Shown: positions 18,042-26,925, counted from the first letter of the stretch. The stretch is 64,000 nt of DNA from Myxococcales bacterium (GCA_029880325.1 JAOUOP010000003.1:1-64000); one strand, 5' to 3'. Translations and numbers: made by a program. Notes: generated by a model not told the origin, from the letters alone.

Positions 18042-19235
18042 ATGGGTCACGCGAGCACCCCGAGGACCGAAGAGACCGTGCACGTCGCCTACATCTACAC
18101 GCGGCGCATCCCACTGGAGGACGCCGACACCCAGCAGGTGCTGAGCACCGTGGACGCCCTGGCTGGTCGCGGTCTGGCGGTGGATCTGATCGTGCCCTGG
18201 GGCCTGACCGCCATGCTGCGCGGGCGGGCGGACTTCGAAGCGGCGGTGCGCAGCTTCTATGGCGTGGAGCAGGGTTTTGTCATCCGGCCGCTCTACACGG
18301 TGGAGCCCAGTCGCTTCGAAGCCGAACGGCCGGCGCACGGGCTGCTGGCTTCGCTCCTGCTCGCGCGACGCTATGACTTGGTGCACACGCGCAGCCGCGC
18401 GACCGTGCTGCTGTGCGCCCAGCTCGGCATACCGGTGGTCTTCGAGTCCTACCGGCTTCTGCATCGGGACCATCCCTTGCTGGCGCGCCTGCTTTCCGCG
18501 GTGGCCTCGCGGCCGGCGTTCATGGGCGTGATCACCCACAGCGAACAGGCCGCTGCCTCGATTCGGCAGGCGGGCATTCCGGCGTCGAAGGTCGAGGTGG
18601 TGCACAATGGCTATGACCCGCGCAAATTCGAACCGCGCCTCGATCAGGCCGAGGCGCGGCGAGCGCTGGGCCTTGCGGTCGAGGGCAAGCGCGTCGTCTA
18701 CACGGGCAATGTAAATCCGGACAAGGGCATCGGCTGTATCTTGGACCTGGCCGCGGCCCGGCCCGAGGTCGGCTTCTCCATCGTGGGCGGCAAGCGCGAC
18801 GAGCTTTCGGCTTTGCAGGAAGACGTGCGTGCCCGTGGCTTGACCAATGTGAGCTGTCCGGGCTTCGTCCAGGCCGCCGCCTTGACGCCCTATCTCTACG
18901 CTGCCGATATCTTGATCATCCCGCCCACAGCTGGCCCGCTGCAGGTCTCGGGGCGTACGGTGCTGCCGCTGAAGGTCTTTTCGTATTTGGCGGCCGGTCG
19001 CGCGATTTTGGCGCCCAGCACGCCAGATGTGCAGGAGGTCTTGGTCGACGGCGAAAACGCGCGCCTGGTCACGCCCGATGACCCACAGGCGGCCCTTGCC
19101 GGGCTCGACGGGCTGCTCGGGGACCAAGCGCTGTGCGCACGGCTGGGAGCGGGCGCGCTCGAAACAGCCGCGGCCCTGACCTGGTCGGCCCGGGCCGAGC
19201 GCATCGAGGGGCTCTACCGGCGCTGGATGCCATGA
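18042..19235 (+). CDS. Glycosyltransferase family 4
   Basis: A GT-B fold retaining glycosyltransferase of about 397 residues, cytoplasmic or membrane-peripheral. The N-terminal half carries an HTRSRATVLLCAQ segment and the C-terminal Glyco_transf_1 domain shows VYTGNVNPDKGIGCILDLAA, followed by sugar-nucleotide contacts in PLKVFSYLAAGRAIL. Donor and acceptor are unknown. The start is ATG 18042; GTG 18078 with GAAGAGA upstream would remove 12 non-conserved residues. It is the first gene of a three-gene plus-strand cassette with an asparagine-synthase-like protein and a CDP-alcohol phosphatidyltransferase, suggesting glycolipid or surface-polymer synthesis. Confidence 0.85.
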   Translation: MGHASTPRTEETVHVAYIYTRRIPLEDADTQQVLSTVDALAGRGLAVDLIVPWGLTAMLRGRADFEAAVRSFYGVEQGFVIRPLYTVEPSRFEAERPAHGLLASLLLARRYDLVHTRSRATVLLCAQLGIPVVFESYRLLHRDHPLLARLLSAVASRPAFMGVITHSEQAAASIRQAGIPASKVEVVHNGYDPRKFEPRLDQAEARRALGLAVEGKRVVYTGNVNPDKGIGCILDLAAARPEVGFSIVGGKRDELSALQEDVRARGLTNVSCPGFVQAAALTPYLYAADILIIPPTAGPLQVSGRTVLPLKVFSYLAAGRAILAPSTPDVQEVLVDGENARLVTPDDPQAALAGLDGLLGDQALCARLGAGALETAAALTWSARAERIEGLYRRWMP

Positions 19236-19279
19236 GGCGGCCATTTGCCACGCCCATGCAAGGCTTTCAAAAATAGCGC

Positions 19280-21088
19280 GTGCACATGGCGAGTGAGCTG
19301 CCAAAGGACCCGACGCCGCCGGGCGTGTATCTGCTGACCGAGGCCGCGCTGCGCTCGGCGTCGGTCGGTGCGCAGGCTCTTTGCGCCGAGCTGGAGTCGG
19401 TGGGGCGCTTTCGGGTGGGCGCCCACGGGCTTTTGTCGAGCCAGGCCAGTCGCGACGGCTTTCGGCTGTGGATGGAAGGTATTCTGACGTCGCGGCCGCC
19501 GTCCGGGTGCGACGAGGCCGACGTCGTGTTGGAGGCCTTCATCGACGGCGGCCCCGAAGCGGTGGCGCGATTGGATGGTTTCTTCGCCGCGATCGTCGTG
19601 GAGCCGGGTCTAGAGCGCGCGCACTTCATAGGCGATGCCCTCTCCACCCGTCCCCACTACGTCTATCAGCGCGGCGAGGTGGTCGCCATCGCGCCCAGCC
19701 CGCGCTTTTTCGTGCAGTGCGGCTTTTCGATGAGCCTCGATCGGCTCGCGCTCTACCAGCTGCTGCGTCTGATGCACACCTGCAGTGATCGCTCGCTCGC
19801 GGCCGAGTTTCGGCGCACGCGCCCGGGCACGAGCTACGGCGTTTGGGTCGACGGACGGGTCGAGTCCCGCGTCGCCAGGCGTTTCGTGCAGGCCGAAAAC
19901 GCCAGCCTGACGCTGGACGACCTGGCCGACTGGATCAAGGAGCTGGTCGCCCATTCCGTGGTCGGTGTGGTCGAGCATCCCAAGCTCTGCGAGCGTGCCA
20001 TCGAGCTGCCGCTGACGGCGGGCATGGACTCGCGCCACATCCTGGGCGAGCTGCTCGAGCGGGGGCGGCCGCCCTCCAAGATTCGTCATGTGCGCATCGT
20101 CGATGCCGAATATCAAGCCGCCAAGCGCATCGCCGACCACCTGGGCATCGCCATGCGCGCCCCCGACCTGCAACAGCTGGACTACGAGAAGCTGCTCCTG
20201 CACTGGGCGCGGCGTTCGGCCGCCGAGTTGCACCTGCACCAATTCTATTTGCTGGACATCCTCGATGACGTGCCGGCAGGCGGCAGCGTGGGCTTCGACG
20301 GTCACCTGATGGATTGGTTGCTCGGCCAGTACCAAAAGCGCGTGCTGCCCAAGAGCGGCGACCCCACCTACCGCATCTGGAACCGCACCTACGAAGCGCC
20401 GCCGCTGCGAATGTTGATGCGCGACGCGCCGGAGCTGGCCCGCGAGAGTCACGCGGACATGTACAGGCAGGTGGCGCACTTCGACGGCGCGCCCTGGTTC
20501 AAGATGATGATGCTCGATCTCCAGCATCGCGGCACGAAGTATACTGGCGGCGCCTATCCCATCGCGGGCGACGCGGCGCTCTATTTCGCGCCCGGAGGCC
20601 ACGTTCGTTCCCTGGACTTCGTCTGTGGTGCGCCCTTCGCCGTGGGCAGCGAAAAACGCGCGCGGCTGCGGGTGATGCAGCGGGACTTCCCGGAGCTTGC
20701 CGCGCTTCCGGACAACAAGGGGGTGCCCTACACGGACTACCAGACCTTTCGCAAAAAGCCGCTTGGGGCCTCAAGCTGGCTTCGAAAGTTTCTGCCGGGA
20801 CTGCTCAGCGCCGGCCGCATCGAGTCGGCTCCCGAGTCCGAGCACGCCTGGATGCGGCGCAGGCCCACCCTGCGTGCAATGCACCAACGGCTCGTCGATC
20901 AGTCGTTGTTGGCCCAGGACGGTGAGCTTTCGGCGACCGCACTCGCCGCCCTGTGGCGCTACTCGGAACTCGGCGGGCTCGCCGGTCATACCTTCACCAA
21001 GTTGATGACGGCGGAGGCGGGCTACCGTTTGCTCATCAAGGGGCAGTCACCGGAGCAACTGGTGGCGTGGATGCTGGCGCGGGATTGA
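19280..21088 (+). CDS. Asparagine-synthase-like protein lacking the nucleophile Cys
   Basis: A 602-residue protein with the two-domain layout of glutamine-dependent asparagine synthetases. The N-terminal half keeps the Ntn-amidotransferase-like core (ARLDGFFAAIVV, HFIGDALSTRPHYVY) but has no Cys at position 2. The C-terminal half has a PP-loop-like IELPLTAGMDSRHIL (TAGMDS at 246-251 where SGGxDS is usual), so ATP binding is plausible but altered. It may use free ammonia or another amine, adenylate a different substrate, or be non-catalytic. GTG 19280 or ATG 19286 can start it; neither has a strong ribosome site. It lies between the GT4 and CDP-alcohol transferase genes, with a 2-base gap to the latter. 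Confidence 0.75.
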   Translation: MHMASELPKDPTPPGVYLLTEAALRSASVGAQALCAELESVGRFRVGAHGLLSSQASRDGFRLWMEGILTSRPPSGCDEADVVLEAFIDGGPEAVARLDGFFAAIVVEPGLERAHFIGDALSTRPHYVYQRGEVVAIAPSPRFFVQCGFSMSLDRLALYQLLRLMHTCSDRSLAAEFRRTRPGTSYGVWVDGRVESRVARRFVQAENASLTLDDLADWIKELVAHSVVGVVEHPKLCERAIELPLTAGMDSRHILGELLERGRPPSKIRHVRIVDAEYQAAKRIADHLGIAMRAPDLQQLDYEKLLLHWARRSAAELHLHQFYLLDILDDVPAGGSVGFDGHLMDWLLGQYQKRVLPKSGDPTYRIWNRTYEAPPLRMLMRDAPELARESHADMYRQVAHFDGAPWFKMMMLDLQHRGTKYTGGAYPIAGDAALYFAPGGHVRSLDFVCGAPFAVGSEKRARLRVMQRDFPELAALPDNKGVPYTDYQTFRKKPLGASSWLRKFLPGLLSAGRIESAPESEHAWMRRRPTLRAMHQRLVDQSLLAQDGELSATALAALWRYSELGGLAGHTFTKLMTAEAGYRLLIKGQSPEQLVAWMLARD

Positions 21089-21090
21089 CG

Positions 21091-22236
21091 ATGGAGCCGG
21101 CGGGCAACGAGGATCTGGTGGCCGCATGGCTGATCGCCCCGGACGATGGCGCCCACCGCGCCGAGCTGTTGGGGCTGTCCCTGGGCCTGCGCCTGGCTCT
21201 GACCGCGGCCCAGGTGCAAGCGCCTTGCGTCGTGGTCGGTGCGGATGATGACTTGGAGTTATTGCGTGACGCGCGGCTCGGGATCCCGGTGCGGCACGGT
21301 GCGCCCCCTTCGGGGGTCGTGCTGGTGCTGCGCGCCGATGCCGTGATCGCGCCGCGGTCGCTGGCTGAACTCGGCGTCGGCGAAGTGCTGTGTGACGATG
21401 ATGGGAGCTGGCTCGCGGCGCGGCTGTGCATCGAAGGGGGCGCGGATGTTTCGGTGCTCGAGAGCCTGATCGCGACTGCGGAGCGCCACCCGGCCGAGCG
21501 CGATCGCTACCACTTCGCCATCCGGGTCGGCTCAGCCGAGGCCCGCTCGCAGGCCCGTCGCGCCCTGATGGGTGCCCTGATCAAACCCTCCGACGGTCCC
21601 ATGTCGCGGCACTTCAACCGTCACATCTCGCGGGCTGTGACGCGTCTGGTGCTGCCCCTGGGCGCCACGCCCAATCAGCTGACGGTGGTGGTTGCCGTGA
21701 CCGGGCTCTTGGCCGCCTACTACGCCGCCATGCCGGGCTACTGGGCGCAGCTCGGTGGCGCGTTGCTCTATCAGCTGCACTCGGTGCTCGATGGCTGTGA
21801 CGGAGAGATCGCACGGCTCACTCACCGCTTCGGCAAATACGGAGCTCTGATCGACTCGGTGGTCGATGACGCCTGCAACCTGCTGTTTTTCGTGGGGCTG
21901 TCGCTGGGGGTGGCGGCGATGCTGGGGGCCAGTTGGCCGCTGTGGGCTGCGGGTGTGACCGCGGGCGCCTACGTTCCGACGACCGTCCTGCAGTACTCGG
22001 CGGTCCTGCGCAGCACCGGTTCGGGGGACAAGACCTCCTTTTGGTCGGCGGATTCCGGGCGCCTCACGCTCTTCGATCTGCTGCGTGCGCTCCTGCGTCG
22101 CGACGTATTCGTGGTGTTGGTGCTTCTGGCGGTCGCCGTGGGGCAGTCGCCGCTGATGGCCGCGATCTTTCCCCTGGCGGCCCTGGGCACGCTCGGAGCG
22201 AGTGTTGGGCGCTTTTTGAAGTCGCGCGCGGCCTGA
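21091..22236 (+). CDS. CDP-alcohol phosphatidyltransferase with degenerate nucleotidyltransferase-like N-terminus
   Basis: A 381-residue membrane enzyme. The C-terminal half contains the complete CDP-OH-P signature DGxxDGxxAR-x8-GxxxDxxxD (Asp234, Asp237, Gly238, Arg242, Gly251, Asp255, Asp259) and several membrane helices, so it should transfer a phospho-alcohol from a CDP-activated donor. The N-terminal 160 residues resemble a shrunken nucleotidyltransferase, as in bifunctional inositol-phosphate cytidylyltransferase/synthase proteins, but no NTP-binding signature remains. ATG 21091 follows the previous stop by two bases, so the frame extending upstream is ignored. It probably makes an unusual phospholipid or phosphodiester headgroup together with its two upstream neighbours. 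Confidence 0.85.
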   Translation: MEPAGNEDLVAAWLIAPDDGAHRAELLGLSLGLRLALTAAQVQAPCVVVGADDDLELLRDARLGIPVRHGAPPSGVVLVLRADAVIAPRSLAELGVGEVLCDDDGSWLAARLCIEGGADVSVLESLIATAERHPAERDRYHFAIRVGSAEARSQARRALMGALIKPSDGPMSRHFNRHISRAVTRLVLPLGATPNQLTVVVAVTGLLAAYYAAMPGYWAQLGGALLYQLHSVLDGCDGEIARLTHRFGKYGALIDSVVDDACNLLFFVGLSLGVAAMLGASWPLWAAGVTAGAYVPTTVLQYSAVLRSTGSGDKTSFWSADSGRLTLFDLLRALLRRDVFVVLVLLAVAVGQSPLMAAIFPLAALGTLGASVGRFLKSRAA

Positions 22237-22237
22237 G

Positions 22238-22259
22238 CCGCGGGGCCTCACGCCCGCGG
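22238..22259 (+). terminator. Putative terminator of the GT4/AsnB-like/CDP-alcohol operon
   Basis: A perfect 7-bp stem (CCGCGGG / CCCGCGG, 8-base loop) begins one base after the TGA at 22234-22236 and is followed by a T-rich but interrupted stretch. The convergent Tad operon ends 22 bases further on, so termination here makes sense. Confidence 0.45.
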
Positions 22260-22280
22260 TGTTCGCGTTGTGTGCTGGAT

Positions 22281-22982
22281 TTACTGAATGCGGTAGGGGC
22301 GGGGAGGTTCGTTAGGAGCGCCGTCGTGCAGTGCCGGTGCCTTGAAGCTTGGAACGTGTCGACGTCGGCGCCGTCGGGACAACTTTTGGTCAAACAGCAA
22401 GATGCTGTCGCCCTGTTCGAGGTGGAAGGTCTGTACGGGGTTTTGCGGGCGCAGGGAAGGTTCACTCGTGGTGTCGATGGCCACGCGCAGGCTGCTGCCG
22501 GGCGGGCGTTCGAGCATCAGGTGCACAAGGCCCTCGGCGTCGGTTTGAGCGGCGGGTTCACCGTCGATGAGGACGGGCAGGCCGGGGCCGCCTTCGGCGC
22601 GCACCACCACCGCGGCCAGGTGCAGAAGTGGCTCGCAGCGCAGGCGAATCGTGATGGGTTCGGGCGCGAGCTTCGTTTGGTGCGGTGAACGCGAGTTGAG
22701 GACGCGGGCCGTGGAGTCGCCGTGGTAGCCCGCGGGGCAGGCGGAGGTGAGTTCGACGCGGCCGGCCAGCTTTTGGCTGAGTCTTCCCGAAGCATCGGTT
22801 CGGCCCAGCTCGCGGCCGTCGGCCCAGAGGCGCACGCCGGCGACGGCTTTACCGCCTGGGGTGAGGGCCTCGACGGTCAGCTGCACAGGGGCAGGCGGCG
22901 CAGATGGCCTGCTGCAGGCGGCGGCGGCGGTGATGGTGGTGGTGACGATGGAGAGAAGAAGCAATCGGAGCGGAGCGTTCAT
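22281..22982 (-). CDS. Lipoprotein, last gene of the Tad operon
   Basis: A 233-residue lipoprotein (signal to TAAAAC, Cys23). The mature part looks like small beta-sandwich (Ig/carboxypeptidase-regulatory-like) repeats: VEALTPGGKAVAGVRLWADG...GRTDASGR and a second unit with VLIDGEPAAQTDAEG. It ends in a very basic RRRRRRH stretch and a Pro-rich tail. The start overlaps the previous gene by ATGA. It may be a pilotin or a surface factor for the Tad secretin; this is inference from position. Confidence 0.65.
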   Translation of the reverse strand: MNAPLRLLLLSIVTTTITAAAACSRPSAPPAPVQLTVEALTPGGKAVAGVRLWADGRELGRTDASGRLSQKLAGRVELTSACPAGYHGDSTARVLNSRSPHQTKLAPEPITIRLRCEPLLHLAAVVVRAEGGPGLPVLIDGEPAAQTDAEGLVHLMLERPPGSSLRVAIDTTSEPSLRPQNPVQTFHLEQGDSILLFDQKLSRRRRRRHVPSFKAPALHDGAPNEPPRPYRIQ

Positions 22983-23827
22983 GGTGTGGCCTCTTCGCAA
23001 TCGGGCACGGGGGATGAGGAATCGCAGCTGCGTTCGTTGCGGCGCTTCAGGATCTCCGCGATGCGGGCGTAGACCGGTTCGTCAGAGCGCTGAGAAGCCA
23101 GGCTGGCGTAGGCGGCGTGGGCGGCCTGGTAGTCACCGCGGGCGAGGGCGGCCACGGCTGAGGCGACCGGGATGGGCGCGGTGCTGTCCAGGGGCGTCTC
23201 CTGTCGCGCCGGGACCGGGGGGGCTGGGGCCTGTACTTGGGCGGGTGCTTGAGCGTCCCGATCATCGGCGACGCTCGCAGGGGGGGCGGGCGCTTCGGCC
23301 GCGGTCGTGGAACGCGCCGCAGGGCCGCTGGCCTGGTGCGGTGGTGCGGCGAGTAGCAACCAACCTGTGAGGTTACCGAGGCCTAGCATCGCGATCGCCG
23401 CGACGACCATGGCAGCCCCGGTGCGGCCCTTCGAGCGCCGTATCAGTGAGGGCTGTTGGCTCTGCAGCCGCGTGGCAGCGAGCGGCCGTGGCGCGCGCGG
23501 CTTGGGGGTGGGCATGGTCGCAAGGGGAGGCGGCAGAGGGTCGGCCTTCAATGCCGTGGTCGCGGCTGTGGCAGTCGTGGGTGTCGGGGGCACTGGCCTC
23601 CGCTGGGCAGGGGACTCGGCGGCAGTGCTGGGCTGTGCGCGGCGCGCGACGCGCCTGCGTGTCGGCCCATTCTGCTCGCGCGGGGCTGTCGCCGACTCTT
23701 CCCGGCTCTGGGCGCGCAGGCCCTGGAGTTCGGCTCGGCTTGCGACGCGCGTGGCCGCTTCGGCGCTTGTGCTGTGGCGTCGGGTGGGGTGGTCGCCCTG
23801 GGCATGGGCGCGATGCATACGGGTCAT
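22979..23827 (-). CDS. Tad-operon single-pass membrane protein, unassigned
   Basis: A 282-residue protein with a basic, Pro/Thr/Ala-rich cytoplasmic N-terminus of about 125 residues, one membrane helix (TGAAMVVAAIAMLGLGNLTGWLLL) and a periplasmic Ala/Pro linker. A short TPR-like segment (VAALARGDYQAAHAAYASLAS) follows. The start at 23827 overlaps the stop of the second CpaF-like gene by ATGA; the open frame extends upstream only as a shadow of that gene. The family is not recognised. The layout, a cytoplasmic tail next to an ATPase gene plus a periplasmic TPR, suggests a connector in the pilus machine. Confidence 0.6.
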   Translation of the reverse strand: MTRMHRAHAQGDHPTRRHSTSAEAATRVASRAELQGLRAQSREESATAPREQNGPTRRRVARRAQPSTAAESPAQRRPVPPTPTTATAATTALKADPLPPPLATMPTPKPRAPRPLAATRLQSQQPSLIRRSKGRTGAAMVVAAIAMLGLGNLTGWLLLAAPPHQASGPAARSTTAAEAPAPPASVADDRDAQAPAQVQAPAPPVPARQETPLDSTAPIPVASAVAALARGDYQAAHAAYASLASQRSDEPVYARIAEILKRRNERSCDSSSPVPDCEEATP

Positions 23828-24867
23828 GGTTGACCTGCTTCGGTTGCGGCGGTGACATGGGCAAAGCGCGTGACGCCGCGTGGCCACGGTTGCGCTGCTG
23901 CGGACTCGCCGGGGTAGAGCTGCGACAGGCGGTAGCCTTCGCCGTCGTTTTCGACCCGCGTGATGGCGCTGACCCGTCGGCTGCCGTCGGCGTGTCTTTC
24001 GATCTGCACGACGGCGTCGATGGCCGATGCGACCTGGGCGCGCACGGCCCAGAGTGGTAGCTCCACATCGCTCATCAAGCACAGCGTTTCCAGCCGACGC
24101 AGGGCGTCGGCGGCGGTGGTGGCATGCAGCGTGGAGAGGCAGCCGCCGTGCCCCGAGGTCATCGCTTGCACCAGCTCCAGCGCTTCGGCGCCGCGGATCT
24201 CACCGACCACGATGCGATCGGGGCGCAGTCGTAGGGTGGCGCGGAAGAGCTTGCGCACACTGATCTCGCCGCGGCCGCGGGCATCGGCGGGGCGCGCCTC
24301 CAGGTGCACCACATGATCGTGGGGCAGCTCGAGTTCGCGGGCGTCTTCGATCACCACCACGCGCTGGTCGCTGGGGATGAAGCCCGCCAGCGCGCCCAAT
24401 AGTGAGGTTTTGCCAGATCCGGTGCCACCGGCGACCAAGATGTTGTTGCGCTCGGTGACCAGCTGCTTCAGTAGATCCCGGCCGGCGGCGTCGATGGTGC
24501 CGCGGGCGACCAGATCGCGGGCTTCGCCGTTACTGCGAAAGCGGCGAATATTCAGCAGCGGCCCGTCGGGCGCGGCCGGGGGCAGCACGGCTTCCACGCG
24601 CGAACCGTCGGGAAGCCGAACCTCGAGCACGGGTTCATAGGCGTCCACGCGGCGGCCGGCGTACTGGGCGATGCCGACGATGGCCGCATGGAGCGTCTCT
24701 CGGCTCTCGAAACACAGGCCGGTGGTCTCGATGCGGCCGCAGCGCTCGACGTAGATGCGCCAGGGACCGTTGATCATGATCTCGTCGACGTCAGGGGATT
24801 CGAGTAGCGATGCGATGGGAGCCAGCAGGCGCTCGAGGTGCCGAAGTTGGGAAGCGCTGGCGCTCAT
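23824..24867 (-). CDS. Second CpaF/TadA-like secretion ATPase (short form)
   Basis: A 347-residue type II/IV secretion ATPase. It has the N-terminal SPDVDEIMINGPWRIYVE segment, Walker A GGTGSGKT (147-154), Asp box VVVIEDARELEL, Walker B LRPDRIVVGEIRG and the His box SGHGGCLSTLHA, so it should hydrolyse ATP as a hexamer. It lacks the long N-terminal region found in the other CpaF of this operon (27774-29348), so it resembles VirB11/TrbB in length. Two ATPases in one Tad operon may split extension and retraction or serve two platforms. It starts with a 4-base overlap after the TPR lipoprotein gene. Confidence 0.88.
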   Translation of the reverse strand: MSASASQLRHLERLLAPIASLLESPDVDEIMINGPWRIYVERCGRIETTGLCFESRETLHAAIVGIAQYAGRRVDAYEPVLEVRLPDGSRVEAVLPPAAPDGPLLNIRRFRSNGEARDLVARGTIDAAGRDLLKQLVTERNNILVAGGTGSGKTSLLGALAGFIPSDQRVVVIEDARELELPHDHVVHLEARPADARGRGEISVRKLFRATLRLRPDRIVVGEIRGAEALELVQAMTSGHGGCLSTLHATTAADALRRLETLCLMSDVELPLWAVRAQVASAIDAVVQIERHADGSRRVSAITRVENDGEGYRLSQLYPGESAAAQPWPRGVTRFAHVTAATEAGQP

Positions 24868-25472
24868 GGCTGGGCACTCCCGATCTCGGCCAGCTGGGCG
24901 GCACGCCGGGTTTCGAGCCAGGCGCGAACCTCGGCGGCGTGCGTCCCTCGCGGCGCAAGCCGCATGTAGGTCGCGTAGTGCCCCGCTGCGGCATCCAGGT
25001 CGCCGCGGTATTCGAGTTCGAGCGAGGCCAGCAGGTAGTGGCTTTCGGCGGCTTTGGGGGCCATTTGCAATACCGCCAGGAGATGAGACTCGGCCGCCTC
25101 GGGCTGGCCGAAAGCGAGCCGCAGGGCGGCGGCCAGCTGGCGGATGCGCCAGGCCCCGGGTTCGCGACGTAGGAAGCGCTCGGCGTGTTGTAGGGCCGCC
25201 CGCAACCGGCCCGATGCGATGCAGCTCGACAGCAGTGCCGGCATGGCGCGCGCGGCGGGGTAGCCAGCGGCGATGGCCAGAGCGATGTATTGCTCTCCCT
25301 TGACCGGTTGTCCGGAGGCTGCCAAGTGTTGGCCGTGGGTGAATAGCCGCTCGGGAGCGGGCCCGGCGTCGCTTTGCTGCAGTGCGTCGTCTGTGCCCTG
25401 GGGTCTGGGCAGACACGCGCTGAGTGCCAGGACCAGAGCCAGGGCGAAGGGAGAACGTGGCTTTGTCGTCAT
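24864..25472 (-). CDS. TadD-like TPR lipoprotein
   Basis: A 202-residue lipoprotein (signal to LALSAC, Cys20) built from about three to four TPR-like helical pairs (YIALAIAAGYPAARAMPAL, GRLRAALQHAERFLRREP, GQPEAAESHLLAVLQMAP, GDLDAAAGHYATYMRLAP). Tad loci usually encode such a lipoprotein, TadD, thought to help secretin assembly at the outer membrane. It is coupled by ATGA to the next gene on both sides. Confidence 0.75.
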   Translation of the reverse strand: MTTKPRSPFALALVLALSACLPRPQGTDDALQQSDAGPAPERLFTHGQHLAASGQPVKGEQYIALAIAAGYPAARAMPALLSSCIASGRLRAALQHAERFLRREPGAWRIRQLAAALRLAFGQPEAAESHLLAVLQMAPKAAESHYLLASLELEYRGDLDAAAGHYATYMRLAPRGTHAAEVRAWLETRRAAQLAEIGSAQP

Positions 25473-26026
25473 GGCGTCTCCTCGCGGGCTTCGAACTCCT
25501 GCTCGAAGTCTTTCAACCGGCGGTGGTAGGGGCCGGGGCGGGCTTCGAGGAATGCGGCCAGCTCGCGGGCAGCGCGGGAGGTACTGGCGGGGCGCTCGGC
25601 CGCACGCGCGCGTTCGAGCCGCAGGAGCAGGGTGCGGTAGTCGCGCTCCAGACGCTCCAGTAGATCCGTCCGCTTTGTGTGGATCTGGGCATTCAACTCC
25701 GGGTCGTCGGTGATGTGAAGGCAGTGCAGTGCTTCGTCGTAGAGGTCGAAGCCGGCGATGCCCTCGGCGAGCACCAGTGGGTAGCGCTCGAGCTTGGCAG
25801 TGGCGAGGTCGCTGGCCTGCCGCGCGCGGCGCCGGGCGTCCGACGGCCGCGAACAGGTATTCGCTGCCCCTTCGATGGCAGGAGGCGTCGGCTCGGAGCC
25901 GAGCTGCGACGGAGGCTGGCGCGCCAGCACCAGGGTGGCGAGCGCGGCACAGGCGAGCAAGCCCAGGGCAAGCAGTCCGAGGGTGTCCCGGGAGGGGCGC
26001 GGCTTGGGATTTGAGTGTTCGGTCAT
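25469..26026 (-). CDS. Tad-operon membrane protein with helical periplasmic part
   Basis: A 185-residue protein with a short basic N-terminus, a single membrane helix (LGLLALGLLACAALATLVLA) and a charged helical periplasmic region rich in Arg/Glu/Leu. No family is recognised. The start codon overlaps the TadC stop by one base (TGATG), which fixes the start at 26026 rather than at the further-upstream in-frame ATG. It is probably a structural accessory of the pilus platform. Confidence 0.6.
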   Translation of the reverse strand: MTEHSNPKPRPSRDTLGLLALGLLACAALATLVLARQPPSQLGSEPTPPAIEGAANTCSRPSDARRRARQASDLATAKLERYPLVLAEGIAGFDLYDEALHCLHITDDPELNAQIHTKRTDLLERLERDYRTLLLRLERARAAERPASTSRAARELAAFLEARPGPYHRRLKDFEQEFEAREETP

Positions 26027-26922
26027 CAGAAGTCGAACCCTTTGATCAGAAGGGGTGAGAAGAGCAGCAACATCACGCAGCACAGCAACATCAGGAGCGG
26101 CGCCATCAACAGCAGCCCGGCTCGCGTCGCGGCCTCTTCAGCGGCCACGGCCCTTCGCGTGCGCAGGCTGCGAGCCTGAACCTCGAGCACGCGTGACAGC
26201 GGCGTGCCCTTGAGCTCGCCCTGGACGACGGCGCCCACGAAGTCCTGCAGCGCCGGGCTCGGAATCCGCTCGGCGAGTTCCGAGAGGGCTCTTTGGCGGC
26301 TGCGCCCGGTGACGATGCTCTTTTGGGCGTGTTCGAGTTCGCGGCGGAGGGGGCTGTCGGCCGGAGCCGCTTCGCGCGCGCCGATTTGCAAGGCGGATGC
26401 GAAGTCCAGGCCGGCTCCCATGCACAGCGCCATGACGTCGATTACGGTCGGCAGGTCGCGGGCGACCGAGGCCCTGCGGCGATCGCGCAGGCCGCCCAGA
26501 CGAACGACCGGTGCGATGAGACACGCGAAGGCGGCGACGGTAATCCAAAAGGGTGGCGCAGCGATGGCGCTCAGCAGGGCGTATGCCGACAGGCCGAGCA
26601 GCAGCGACAGCGCCCAGAGGTCCTCGGCTTCCAGGCCGCCAAAGTCGCCAGCGTCGGCGATCATGGCGTTGAGACGCTCGCGTCCCGGCACGGCAAAGGG
26701 CAGGGCCGCGAACGTGGAGCCCAGTAGCGTGATCGGCGGCTCCAGCAGCGCCATCACGGGCAGCTCCTCGAGCATGCGCCGGCGGGCCTCACCGCGGCGA
26801 CCGGTTGTGGGCCTGGGCCGCCCGGGCACACATGCGAGGGCGGCGCCGAATGAGCCGGCTGCCAGCATCATCAACAGCAGAGCGCCATATCGAATTATCT
26901 CAGAGTTCGAGGTTTCATTCAT
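26026..26922 (-). CDS. tadC: TadC, Tad pilus inner-membrane platform protein
   Basis: A 298-residue T2SSF-domain membrane protein. Helices lie near the N-terminus, at about 100-135 and at the C-terminus (LLLMAPLLMLLCCVMLLLFSPLLI). The cytoplasmic T2SSF core includes DLPTVIDVMALCMGAGLDFASALQ, matching TadC. It should pair with TadB to form the platform driven by CpaF. It lies 3 bases after tadB. Confidence 0.85.
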   Translation of the reverse strand: MNETSNSEIIRYGALLLMMLAAGSFGAALACVPGRPRPTTGRRGEARRRMLEELPVMALLEPPITLLGSTFAALPFAVPGRERLNAMIADAGDFGGLEAEDLWALSLLLGLSAYALLSAIAAPPFWITVAAFACLIAPVVRLGGLRDRRRASVARDLPTVIDVMALCMGAGLDFASALQIGAREAAPADSPLRRELEHAQKSIVTGRSRQRALSELAERIPSPALQDFVGAVVQGELKGTPLSRVLEVQARSLRTRRAVAAEEAATRAGLLLMAPLLMLLCCVMLLLFSPLLIKGFDF

Positions 26923-26925
26923 GAC

